Shown piece after piece: positions 1 through 10,423 of a stretch of DNA of 60,000 nt; the stretch's first letter is position 1, and each line of letters begins with the position of its first letter. Origin of the DNA: Apostichopus japonicus (Eukaryota > Echinodermata > Holothuroidea > Aspidochirotida > Stichopodidae). The notes under the pieces are model-generated. The model had not been told where the DNA came from and did no database searches. It saw only the letters and a list, made by a program, of their open reading frames with translations. The DNA lies in NCBI RefSeq assembly GCF_037975245.1, contig NC_092575.1:20661841-20721840 (forward strand). The letters run 5' to 3'. The position numbers were made by a program, and so were the translations under genes.

Positions 1-3000
1 AGAGATGTCCGTATCGGGGTTAAAACTTTAAGGCAATTTTTGGTCAAGAAATCATTTTTGTTACCGATAGCAGAGGTATACCACGTGAAAGAGGAAAATT
101 TCTACTTTAATGTGATGCTAACCGGACATGCCAGTAGGCTCCATAACTAAAGTTAATCGATTTTGAAAAAATAAAAATTAACCATTTTTCTTATCATTAC
201 ACATTACGTATATACAGCGCGTTTAGAGATGTCCGTATCGGGGTTAAAACTTTAAGGCAATTTTTGGTCAAGAAATCATTTTTGTTACCGATAGTAGACG
301 TATACCACGTGAAAGATGAACCTTTCTACTTTAATGTGGTGCTAACCGGACATGCCAGTAGGCTCCATAACTAAAGTTAATCGATTTTGAAAAAATAAAA
401 ATTGACAGTTTTTCTTATCATTACACATTACGTATATACAGCGCGTTTAGAGATGTCCGTATCGGGGTTAAAACTTTAAGGCCATTTTTGGTCAAGAAAT
501 CATTTTTGTTACCGATAGTAGAGATATACCACGTGAAAGAGGAACCTTTCTACTTTAATGTGATGCTAACCGGACATGCCAGTAGGCTCCATAACTAAAG
601 TTAATCGATTTTGAAAAAAATAAAAATTAACCATTTTTCTGATCATTACACACTACGTATATACAGCGCGTTTAGAGATGTCCGTATCGGGTTAAAACTT
701 TAAGGCCATATTTGGTCAAGAAATCATTTTTGTTACCGATAGTAGAGGTATATCACGTGAAAGATGAACCTGTCTACTTTAATGTGGTGCTAACCGGACA
801 TGCCAGTAGGCTCCATAACTAAAGTTAATCGATTATGAAAAAATAAAAATTAACCATTTTTCTGATCATTACACATTACGTATATACAGCGCGTTTAGAG
901 ATGTCCGTATATCGGGGTTAAAACTTTAAGGCAATTTTTGGTCAAGAAATCATTTTTGTTACCGATAGTAGACGTATACCACGTGAAAGATGAACCTTTC
1001 TACTTTAATGTGGTGCTAACCGGACATGCCAGTAGGCTCCATAACTAAAGTTAATCGATTTTGAAAAAATAAAAATTAACCATTTTTCTTATCATTACAC
1101 ATTACGTATATACAGCGCGTTTAGAGATGTCCGTATCGGGGTTAAAACTTTAAGGCAATTTTTGGTCAAGAAATCATTTTTGTTACCGATAGTAGAGGTA
1201 TACCACGTGAAAGAGGAAACTTTCTACTTTAATGTTATGCTAACCGGACATGCCAGTAGGCTCCATAACTAAAGTTAATCGATTTTGAAAAAATAAAAAT
1301 TGACAATTTTTCTTATCATTACACATTACGTATATACAGCGCGTTTAGAGATGTCCGTATCGGGGTTAAAACTTTAAGGCAATTTTTGGTCAAGAAATCA
1401 TTTTTGTTACCGATAGCAGAGGTATACCACGTGAAAGAGGAACCTTTCTACTTTAATGTGGTGCTAACCGGACATGCCAGTAGGCTCCATAACTAAAGTT
1501 AATCGATTTTGAAAAAAATAAAAATTAACCATTTTTCTGATCATTACACACTACGTATATACAGCGCGTTTAGAGATGTCCGTATCGGGGTTAAAACTTT
1601 AAGGCCATTTTTGGTCAAGAAATCATTTTTGTTACCGATGGTAGAGGTATGCCACGTAAAAGATGAACCTGTCTACTTTAATGTTGTGCTAACCGGACAT
1701 CCTAGTAGGCTCCATAACTAAAGTTAATCGATTTTGGAGGGGAAAAAAATCATTTTTGGGATCATTACACACTACGTATATACAGCGCGTTTAGAGATGT
1801 CCGTATCGGGGTTAAAACTTTAAGGCAATTTTTGGTCAAGAAATCATTTTTGTTACCGATAGTAGAGGTATATCACGTGAAAGATGAACCTGTCTACTTT
1901 AATGTGATGCTAACCGGACATGCCAGTAGGCTCCATAACTAAAGTTAATCGATTTTGAAAAAATAAAAATTAACCATTTTTCTTATCATTACACATTACG
2001 TATATACAGCGCGTTTAGAGATGTCCGTATCGGGGTTAAAACTTTAAGGCAATTTTTGGTCAAGAAATCATTTTTGTTACCGATAGCAGAGGTATACCAC
2101 GTGAAAGAGGGACCTTTCTACTTTAATGTGGTGCTAACCGGACATGCCAGTAGGCTCCATAACTAAAGTTAATCGATTTTGAAAAAAATAAAAATTAACC
2201 ATTTTTCTGATCATTACACACTACGTATATACAGCGCGTTTAGAGATGTCCGTATCGGGGTTAAAACTTTAAGGCCATTTTTGGTCAAGAAATCATTTTT
2301 GTTACCGATAGTAGAGGTATATCACGTGAAAGATGAACCTGTCTACTTTAATGTTGTGCTAACCGGACATCCTAGTAGGCTCCATAACTAAAGTTAATCG
2401 ATTTTGGAGGGGGAAATAAAATCATTTTTGGGATCATTACACATTAGATATACAGCGCGTTTAGAGATGTCCGTATCGGGGTTAAAATTTTAAGGCAATT
2501 TTTGGTCAAGAAATCATTTTTGTTACCGATAGTAGAGATATACCACGTGAAAGAGGAACCTTTCTACTTTAATGTGATGCTAACCGGACATGCCAGTAGG
2601 CTCCATAACTAAAGTTAATCGATTTTGAAAAAAATAAAAATTAACCATTTTTCTGATCATTACACACTACGTATATACAGCGCGTTTAGAGATGTCCGTA
2701 TCGGGGTTAAAACTTTAAGGCAATTTTTGGTCAAGAAATCATTTTTGTTACCGATAGCAGAGGCATATCACGTGAAAGATGAACCTGTCTACTTTAATGT
2801 GGTGCTAACCGGACATGCCAGTAGGCTCCATAACTAAAGTTAATCGATTTTGAAAAAATAAAAATTAACCATTTTTCTGATCATTACACATTACGTATAT
2901 ACAGCGCGTTTAGAGATGTCCGTATCGGGGTTAAAACTTTAAGGCAATTTTTGGTCAAGAAATCATTTTTGTTACCGATAGTAGAGGTATACCACGTGAA

Positions 3001-3745
3001 AGATGAACCTGTCTACTTTAATGTGGTGCTAACCGGACATGCCAGTAGGCTCCATAACTAAAGTTAATCGATTTTGAAAAAATAAAAATTAACCATTTTT
3101 CTGATCATTACACACTACGTATATACAGCGCGTTTAGAGATGTCCGTATCGGGGTTAAAACTTTAAGGCAATTTTTGGTCAAGAAATCATTTTTGTTACC
3201 GATAGTAGAGGTATACCACGTGAAAGATGAACCTGTCTACTTTAATGTGGTGCTAACCGGACATGCCAGTAGGCTCCATAACTAAAGTTAATCGATTTTG
3301 AAAAAATAAAAATTAACCATTTTTCTGATCATTACACACTACGTATATACAGCGCGTTTAGAGATGTCCGTATCGGGGTTAAAACTTTAAGGCAATTTTT
3401 GGTAAAGAAATCATTTTTGTTACCGATAGTAGAGGTATACCACGTGAAAGATGAACCTTTCTACTTTAATGTGGTGCTAACCAGACATGCCAGTAGGCTC
3501 CATAACTAAAGTTAATCGATTTTGAAAAAATAAAAATTAACCATTTTTCTTATCATTACACACTACGTATATACAGCGCGTTTAGAGATGTCCGTATCGG
3601 GGTTAAAACTTTAAGGTCACTTTTGGTCAAGAAATCATTTTTGTTACCGATAGTAGAGGTATACCACGTGAAAGATGAACCTTTCTACTTTAATGTGGTG
3701 CTAACCAGACATGCCAGTAGGTTCCATAACTAGAATTAATTGATT
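1..3745. repeat. Satellite array, ~224-bp monomers, about 16-17 copies
   Basis: Near-identical head-to-tail monomers of 223-225 bp; the phrase agagatgtccgtatc recurs at 1, 225, 449, 674 and onward. Each monomer carries a CACGTG palindrome, an A-run of variable length (six or seven A) and the word gctaaccggacatgccag. The array is cut by the left window edge, so its true length is unknown. Monomers differ at a few recurrent positions (gag/gat, gtg/atg, cat/cct). The stretches starting near 1509 and 2179 share the same private variants (cct for cat, followed by tttggagggg), 670 bp apart, which indicates a local three-monomer higher-order unit. One strand holds an almost monomer-long open frame (about 70 codons) in the copies with seven A's, but it has no ATG. 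Confidence 0.95.
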
Positions 3746-4110
3746 TTGAAGAAGAAGAAAAAAAAATCAATATTTTAAAACGTTTAGGCCACTTTTGGTC
3801 AAAAAAAATCGGCTTTGTTACCGATAGTAGGTATTACACGTGAAAGAAGAAATTGTTTTCTTTGATTTGATGCTAACCGGACCTCCTAACTAGGTCGATA
3901 ACTCAAATTAACCGATTTTGAAATAATAATACGTTTGGATCATAACACATTACCGCGCGTTTCGAGCTAATTTTCCCATTTGCTTCCCACTCCTGTTAGG
4001 ATCACACGGTTTGTAGCCATCGAATTTCAATAAATCAAAGTGTTACTGGCTGTTTTTTCATACCACGTATAAGAGGAATAACTTAACATCGTCATTGTAC
4101 CCCTCTTGAC
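3746..4110. repeat. Decayed edge of the satellite array
   Basis: From about 3780 to 3960 one strongly diverged monomer can be followed: ggccacttttggtcaa, ttgttaccgatagtag, acacgtgaaagaaga and gatgctaaccgga are all recognisable, with indels between them. A still weaker trace (cataccacgtataagaggaata near 4060) suggests one more relic. Divergence rises steadily from array to edge, as expected where unequal exchange no longer homogenises copies. Confidence 0.75.
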
Positions 4111-4644
4111 TGTTGCATATTCTCATAAATTAATTGTTTAGACATTTGAAAAAAAAAAGAAAAACAATGGTATAAAAATTGCCGCAATTTACGCCTTTCT
4201 CCACAAGATTTGGTAGGATCACAAGTTTCAGTTCAATATGGATGCAGATTTCGTCCACCATTAAATTCCAAAATTATATTACATGAAAGAGCAACAACTC
4301 ATCTCTCATATGGTGCAATTATTGGCATTTTACAGTATTCATAGCGTTAATTATGATCGCTTTAAAACAGGTACGAAAAAGTAGCAGTCTTGTTATTGTC
4401 CGCTAATTTAGGCTGCCCTTAGTGGCTGCTGGGGATCCACTTTACCGCCACAGCGTACCCAGCGCTCGTCACAGTGTACAAACATCAGTGGCCAACGGCG
4501 TGTAACGTTGATGTATACACTATTGGCTGCTGTTAGTGGCTGCTCTTAGTGGCTGCTACGTTCAAACAGGTGTGGCGTCAGTCTATAATACTGCCGTAGC
4601 GACTATCAATTCTATTTACAATTTAAATTAATTAAAGGCCTGAC
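4111..4644 (+). promoter_or_regulatory. Spacer and presumed promoter/5'UTR upstream of the PXMP2-like gene
   Basis: There is no gene here. The stretch 4400-4560 contains three imperfect copies of gttagtggctgct, clustered about 100-230 bp before the start codon. No TATA box stands out; tctataatac at 4581 is only a weak candidate. The promoter role is inferred from position alone. Confidence 0.3.
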
Positions 4645-7600
4645 ATGGAAGTGGAAAGCAGTAGGGCGAACGATGCAAAAGATTCAAAGAAAGGCAAAAT
4701 TTCGGTTGAAGCCGAGAAAATATGGAAAGCGTACCTCAAGCTCCTCAAGGAACGACCCCTGCTGACTAAATCTGTGTCCAGGTACCTTAACAAATTTTAT
4801 TACAATATAGGCCTATGCCTAGCGTAGGCTTAAGTCATGTTCTGCGAATTTTTACTTATACAGTAGTTGTTATTGTTAACCGAAAAGTAAGATTACACAC
4901 TGGGAGGCAGTAGTAGGCTTGCCCGCGACACGGACGTGTATTACTTGTGTACTTAGCACTTCGTAATACCTACGTCCGCCGACGTTCACCTCTATAGAAA
5001 TGCGGAGCGTTCACATCGGTTGCACAGATAAGTAGCAGGCCTGCACGACAGCAAGGCTAGGTCTAGCTTTGGATGAAATTATCTAGCCTTCTAAAGTTTG
5101 CCACAAATTCTCCCATGTAGCCAACTTTGGCCAGTTTTATAACAATTTGAATATGACAATTTATCCATTCTGGTGGTGATATGCAATCAAGGTTTTATGT
5201 GTTATATTTAATACAAATATATGTTAAACAGGTTGAGTGCACCATTTTCCATATAACCATGCTAAGGGAAAAATGTTCCATTCATCCAGCTGTTGTGCAA
5301 ACAACACAGAATATTTAGTGAAAATAAGAAAACCGATCTTCCCTTATCTCATATGCTTTGTAGTGAACTCTCATTATTTCTTGATTTTGAATATTTGCAG
5401 TGGAGTGATTGCAGCTGTTGGAGACATTATCGCACAGAAGATTGTCCTGAGAGACTCTTCACCTCTTACCGTTCGCCAGACGGGGGCTTTTGCCATTTTA
5501 GGGTGAGAGGCTACTCAAAGTACCAGGCGTAATTTGTAATGTCCCTCATCCACATCCACATACAATATAAATATATGACTTATTTTTCATTTTGTGTCTA
5601 TGAACTATTGAATAAACAAATTTGCTTTTCATCAAGACCTATCTATAACCCTTTCGTTGCTTCGGATTCCCTGAATTCACCTCCAAGATAGATGTGAAAA
5701 GGTTTTCAATTCTAATGGTGCACAGCAGTTGAAACAATATATATGAGAATGACTAATTCAAGCAGCACTTACTAGAATTCAAATTTGAATACCAGTCTGT
5801 ATTGTGGATGTACATGTGACTGTGTGCCATTGTGAGGAATGACAATCCTTATGATCACCACATTTAGTGATCATGAACCTTTTCGTAGGATAGTTGTTGA
5901 TCAGTTGGGCCATTATTTGGTCTAACATGAGTTCATTACATTTATTTCATGTCTACATTAAGTTTATTTCACAAATTTTATTTCACACACTTATATTTAG
6001 TCACGTACTCATTTCATAGAGTTTGTTTATGTTGTTCCGTAATTGTCATAGCTAACTTAACATTTTTGTATTTTTGCAGGTTATGTTACTCAGGACCATT
6101 AGCCCATTACTTTTATTCTTGGTTGGATCAGTTTATTCCCAAAGATGTCTCATACTATGCTATCAAGAGAATCATAGCGGACAGATTTGTGATTGCACCA
6201 CCCTACCTCCTCGTGTTTTTCTATCTGTTGGGATTATTAGAGGTAAGAATAGAATAGGTTGCTTTAGTGTACACTGTATACATGCATGCTCGCTTGATTC
6301 TGTGGGTCTTTCTATGGGTTCATATTCTTTTAACTTTTTATAACCCCATCCAATAAAGTTACATGGATGTTTGCATTTGTAGTTGTGTGCTTATGTTCAT
6401 GTGTGTATATGTCCACATTTAGCCTTTGACATGTGTAACAATAATTCATTGATTTAGATACTACTACTGTAAGGGAAAGTTTTGTTTGATGTGGTAGCTA
6501 TAAAAATTTTCAATTAACCTGCCCGACAAAACTTGCATTTGACCTTAATAAAGCACACAATAACAACTTGTCCCGCTATCCCTCCTGCCAGTTAGTATAT
6601 AGGCCAGGCGCGTAGCCAGGAATTTGCCAAGGGAGGGGCGAAACTGTAGATTCGGCATTGCAAACTATCTAAGCGTAGCGCCACCATGTGTTGGTGCGAA
6701 GCGTACAAGAAAATTTTGGCTGTAAATGCCTCCCAGATCGCCGGAAATGGCACTTCCCATGCCTTGTTAGTTGCATCTTAGCATTTTCTCTTTTGAAAAT
6801 ACTAGCGATATCATAAAAACCTTAAAAAAAATTGTAAAAAATATGCTCAAGGGGGGGGTGGTGGCTGCCCCCTACGCCCCCCCCCCCTTGGCTACGCGCC
6901 TGATATAAGCTGTATCTGAGGTTGAACAAACACAGGAATGGGATGCAGGCCAGTGACTAGTGAAGTTGTCTGTTTTGCCAAAAAACTTGAAAATTACAAC
7001 CTTCTTCTTTGAAACTTGTTCACTTATTTTAGTGGTAGGAAACCTTTTCATGGTAACATGGTAACTTTAGCAGCTGCCTAAATCATTTTATGTACCTTGG
7101 TCCATTTGGAGATGGTCCAGATGGATTTTTCTCAAAGAATTGTAAGTATGAGTTAGTAAACAAACGAGTCCAGTTAAATAAACAAATTAGCATGGACTCC
7201 TCTTTGCAGATAATCACAAATGAATTTCAAAGTTTGAACCATTTTTGCACTGCCCCATATATATATTTTTATCCATTATTTCAGGGAATTGGACATACTG
7301 CATCTGTGGATAAAATAAGAACCACATTTTGGACTGCCCTAAAGATGAACTGGAAAATTTGGACTGTTCTACAGTTTATTAATCTGAATTATGTGCCAAT
7401 ACAGGTAATGTTATCATTTCACTAAAGCTGTGTGGAATACTTGATTTAGTGACACCTGTCATTCCACAATAATGTTTGCATAAAACCATGGTCAACAATT
7501 TAGTGGCACCTGTCATTCCACAATAATGTTTGCATAAAACCATGGTCGACAATTGTGAATCTGCACAAGACTGAAATGCATCCAAACAATGCTTTTCACA

Positions 7601-7826
7601 AATTTAACTTTTAATGCCAAAACCTCAAACATGAACAAGTCATCTGATTTATGTTGAGATCTTTTGAGACTTCCTTTCTTTTAAAAGTTCACTAATCACC
7701 TTCGTTTGTTCTCTTTTGTTCTTTTCCTCATATTTCAATTTTTAGTTCAGAGTTCTCTTTCAAAGCTGCATTGCCTTCGTGTGGACAATCTGCCTGGCAG
7801 TTTACAGGAGAAGTGCCACAGACTAG
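4645..7826 (+). CDS. PXMP2: PXMP2-like Mpv17/PMP22-family peroxisomal membrane protein (5 exons, 200 aa)
   Basis: Exons read from GT/AG borders: 4645-4781, 5401-5502, 6080-6242, 7285-7404, 7746-7826, totalling 603 nt with frame kept and a TAG stop. The product matches the Mpv17/PMP22 family along its length. It has a basic N-terminus, then LKERPLLTKSVS (about residues 34-45), SGVIAAVGDIIAQ as the first membrane helix, and YSGPLAHYFYSWLD near 83-96. The family C-terminal block MNWKIWTVLQFINLNYVP (about 154-171) is followed by a final hydrophobic helix in exon 5. Four membrane segments are expected. Length and the ...LTKS.(T/S)SG start fit PXMP2 (about 195 aa in mammals) better than MPV17. PXMP2 is known as a peroxisomal membrane channel for small solutes; that role is taken from the family. 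The ATG at 4645 is followed by a family-typical polar N-terminus. Intron 3 carries a hAT-like MITE. Confidence 0.88.
6597..6910. mobile_element. hAT-like MITE in PXMP2 intron 3
   Basis: The element 6605-6902 begins CAGGCGCGTAGCC and ends with its exact reverse complement GGCTACGCGCCTG. The flanking 8-mers are atataggc (6597-6604) and atataagc (6903-6910), 7 of 8 identical, consistent with an aged 8-bp target duplication of hAT type. The interior has G/C homopolymer runs near the right end and no coding potential. Family membership is inferred from the duplication length. Confidence 0.75.
7441..7556. repeat. Tandem duplication, 55-bp unit x2, in PXMP2 intron 4
   Basis: Two adjacent, almost identical copies carry cacctgtcattccacaataa and then tttgcataaaaccatggtc. 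They lie just after the exon 4 donor site. They differ by only a few bases, so the duplication is recent. No function is apparent. Confidence 0.85.
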
Positions 7827-9365
7827 TAAAATAATTGTCACTTTTATGGAGTCAGTTTCCACGGTAACATTGGAGGGTGTAATTGGTGGCGGTACCCTGA
7901 GATCATGTGTGCTTGGAAAAGATGGCGTTATTCCTGGAGAGAGCGAGGATACTAATCATGAAATGGGGTTGTTAAACTTCAAATCAATCATACAGACTGG
8001 TGGTTCATGACAATTTGAAAATGCAAAGTTACCATGACAACCAAAGATGCAAAGTTACCATGGCAACCAATACGAATGAAATTAACCGGGTATTTTATTG
8101 TAAGTGGATGACAATGAGGATCGATTTGGCAGAATCATAATATATACAAATAACAACTTTAATACCAGCTCTAAGTGGGTGGAAAATCTGGGAATTTCTA
8201 TTGAAACGTCATTAAAGGAGTAACATGTTTTTTCCCCTCAAATTTTTAAAAGTTTGTCTTTGCTTCATAGACTATCAGGATAAAGTTTCATTGTATTTCT
8301 TAACTTCATTAAGGACTTTCTGAAATTCTCTCCTTATAAACTTACTGCAGATCTACTAATCCTATCTCCATTAGTGTGGGTCAATATGGATAACAGTTGT
8401 TCGTATCAGCTGTAGCCAGCTTAAACTGTGCAACCTACAGGTTTGGAGCTTGAGAAAATTGATACAAACAAGTTGTCCCCTGAGTTCAATAATGGTTAGC
8501 TTGGGAAATGGTGCAGTAAAATTCTAAGGCAATGCAAATTTTGTAACGTTTGATATATATTTCTCTAAATTTATTACAATATGGAAAACTGAGAAGAATG
8601 ATCAAGTTTTCTATGAAAGGATATCATGATGGCAGAATTTGATCATCTATAGAGTGTAAATATGCCTCCATCAAAGGATGGACACAACTCCAGCTAGCAT
8701 GTTTATTGTTAATGCAGAATTTTGAAAGTTTTGGGAAATTTTATTAAGAATCTCCTTTTCAACAACAACACATTGAGTAAACACAGTGAGTAAAATTATC
8801 ATTGCAATATTAATAATAATAATAATAATATAAAGCATTTATATAGCGCCTAACATCACAGAGGCCACTAAGCGCTTTACAGTAAAAGGTGAAACAGAAA
8901 AATGCAAAACTACAAAACTGCAAAATATCAAACAAACGAATAAAAACACTATAAAAAATATTGTTTTCAAGTCTTTTGTTTCTTCTGTATAATGTACAAA
9001 TCGGTTATCTACAGAGCAATTTAGATAACGGAAAAGATGAAAAACTTAAGAGAAAGAAGAAAGAATGAAGAGGCAATTTGAAGGTCTGAATAAAATATAA
9101 CTATTGACAATTAACTATAAGTGTTCCACATGAAGCAGATTTCAAGAATAAATAAACAAATTTAATTTATAAATGGAAAATAAAGATTCGGAAGAACATA
9201 AGCCATGATGACGTTTCAGTCGGCCCAACCTGTAGCAATTTATAGGACTTTACTGCCCCCCCCACCGCTGGATATGTCTATGTATGCATTAGCGGCATGG
9301 AAAGTGATGAATTCAGTGTTAACCTAAACGCGAGCGAATAAAAGCGTCGAGCTCGTAAGTTTGAT
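7827..9365. other. Intergenic spacer between PXMP2-like and SRRM genes
   Basis: Holds the presumed PXMP2 3'UTR and ordinary AT-rich sequence. Short phrases are duplicated at 8025-8065 (atgcaaagttaccatg twice). A SINE tail in reverse orientation lies at 8810-8885. No convincing further gene was seen on either strand. Confidence 0.6.
8810..8886 (-). mobile_element. SINE 3' end (reverse orientation)
   Basis: On the minus strand the sequence reads gtaaagcgcttagtggcc, then gcgctatataaatgctttat, ending in a (TTA)n-type tail. This is the common 3' end of tRNA-derived SINEs in invertebrate deuterostomes. Only the tail is present; the 5' tRNA-like head cannot be found. Confidence 0.6.
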
Positions 9366-9559
9366 GGCGCTATATAAGTTCTAAATCTCGCAAATCCACA
9401 CAATTCAACACCAGCGCATCGTAAAATCGATGAAATTCGTCTCGCTTCGCCAGTGCACATTGGAAAATATTAACGTTTTATTCATCCCAAAAACTCAAAT
9501 AACTTCGATATCATCAGGGAGTGAAACGTTCTGCTGCGACGGATTTTGTAGCGTAAAAC
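9366..9559 (+). promoter_or_regulatory. Candidate core promoter and noncoding first exon of the SRRM gene
   Basis: A TATA-like tatataag at 9371-9378 sits in a locally CpG-richer stretch (9300-9450). About 180 bp further on, aaaac|gtaagatc at 9560 would be a good donor for a noncoding first exon. The first coding exon has an acceptor at 10391-10392 with only 31 nt of 5'UTR before the ATG, so an upstream noncoding exon is required; this is the best candidate seen. Transcript evidence is needed. Confidence 0.35.
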
Positions 9560-10423
9560 GTAAGATCAATCAGTAGAACAGGGACTGTTAGACTTCTTAC
9601 TTGGGTATCTTTTTGTTGCGATGTTGCACATTACTGGAGTGATAGGCCCAGGACCATGTAGTACTGTTGACAATACTACAGTTCTACGTTCTAGTGACAA
9701 GTGCTTACACTGTAGAGTCAGTAAACATAACGTTAGGCTTTGATACTTACTAAGTTTGACCTAATTACTATTGCGTATGCTAGAGTACGGCTAGGATAGT
9801 AAGTAAGATGCCAGCCAGTTGATGCAAAGATAGTTTGATAGTCGGCATCATATTCCTGCATTTCATGTTGATTGCATTTAGCGTTAGGCATAGCAGATTG
9901 TGAAAACAAAAAGTCTTAGTCCTAGGCCTATACTTTATAGTATATGATTTAGGGAATCAAATAAAGGGACATTGTGTGGTGTGAGTGGTGGCCGACAATG
10001 TGACAAATGAAAAAGAAAGATATTCCACACTGTTAGTTAACAGCCACATCTCGATATCTTTTCCTATTATATGTTTGATTGAATGGAGCTTATTTTGACT
10101 CACTAAACCCTTGATATTTCCTTGTAGTATTCACAGTAGGTGGTATGTGATGTCATATTCGTAACAGCAAATGTTCTTCAAAAGCTTTATATTCTGTATT
10201 ACTGTAGTTAGTAAGGCCTTACGTTGTTAGGCCTAATGTTATTGTTAGCCTAGGTGGATGTTTTGCCTTATATACTCACCGTATGCCTAATATATGGGCT
10301 AAGTCTTTTCAGAATTGTGTGACATGAACTTTGTTGACAATGTTAAGGTCAAAATAATTTCACTAACTTATTATCATGGTTTTTAATTGCAGAATTTTTA
10401 AGAAACATCACTCCCTGTGAGTC

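Noticed and set aside
1509-2837. Three near-identical 70-codon open frames as small genes
   Set aside because: They start at TTG, lie in satellite monomers, and the same frame is broken in most other copies.
1-3745. CENP-B box in the satellite
   Set aside because: No sequence resembling the 17-bp CENP-B box consensus was found in the monomer, so a centromere claim is not made.
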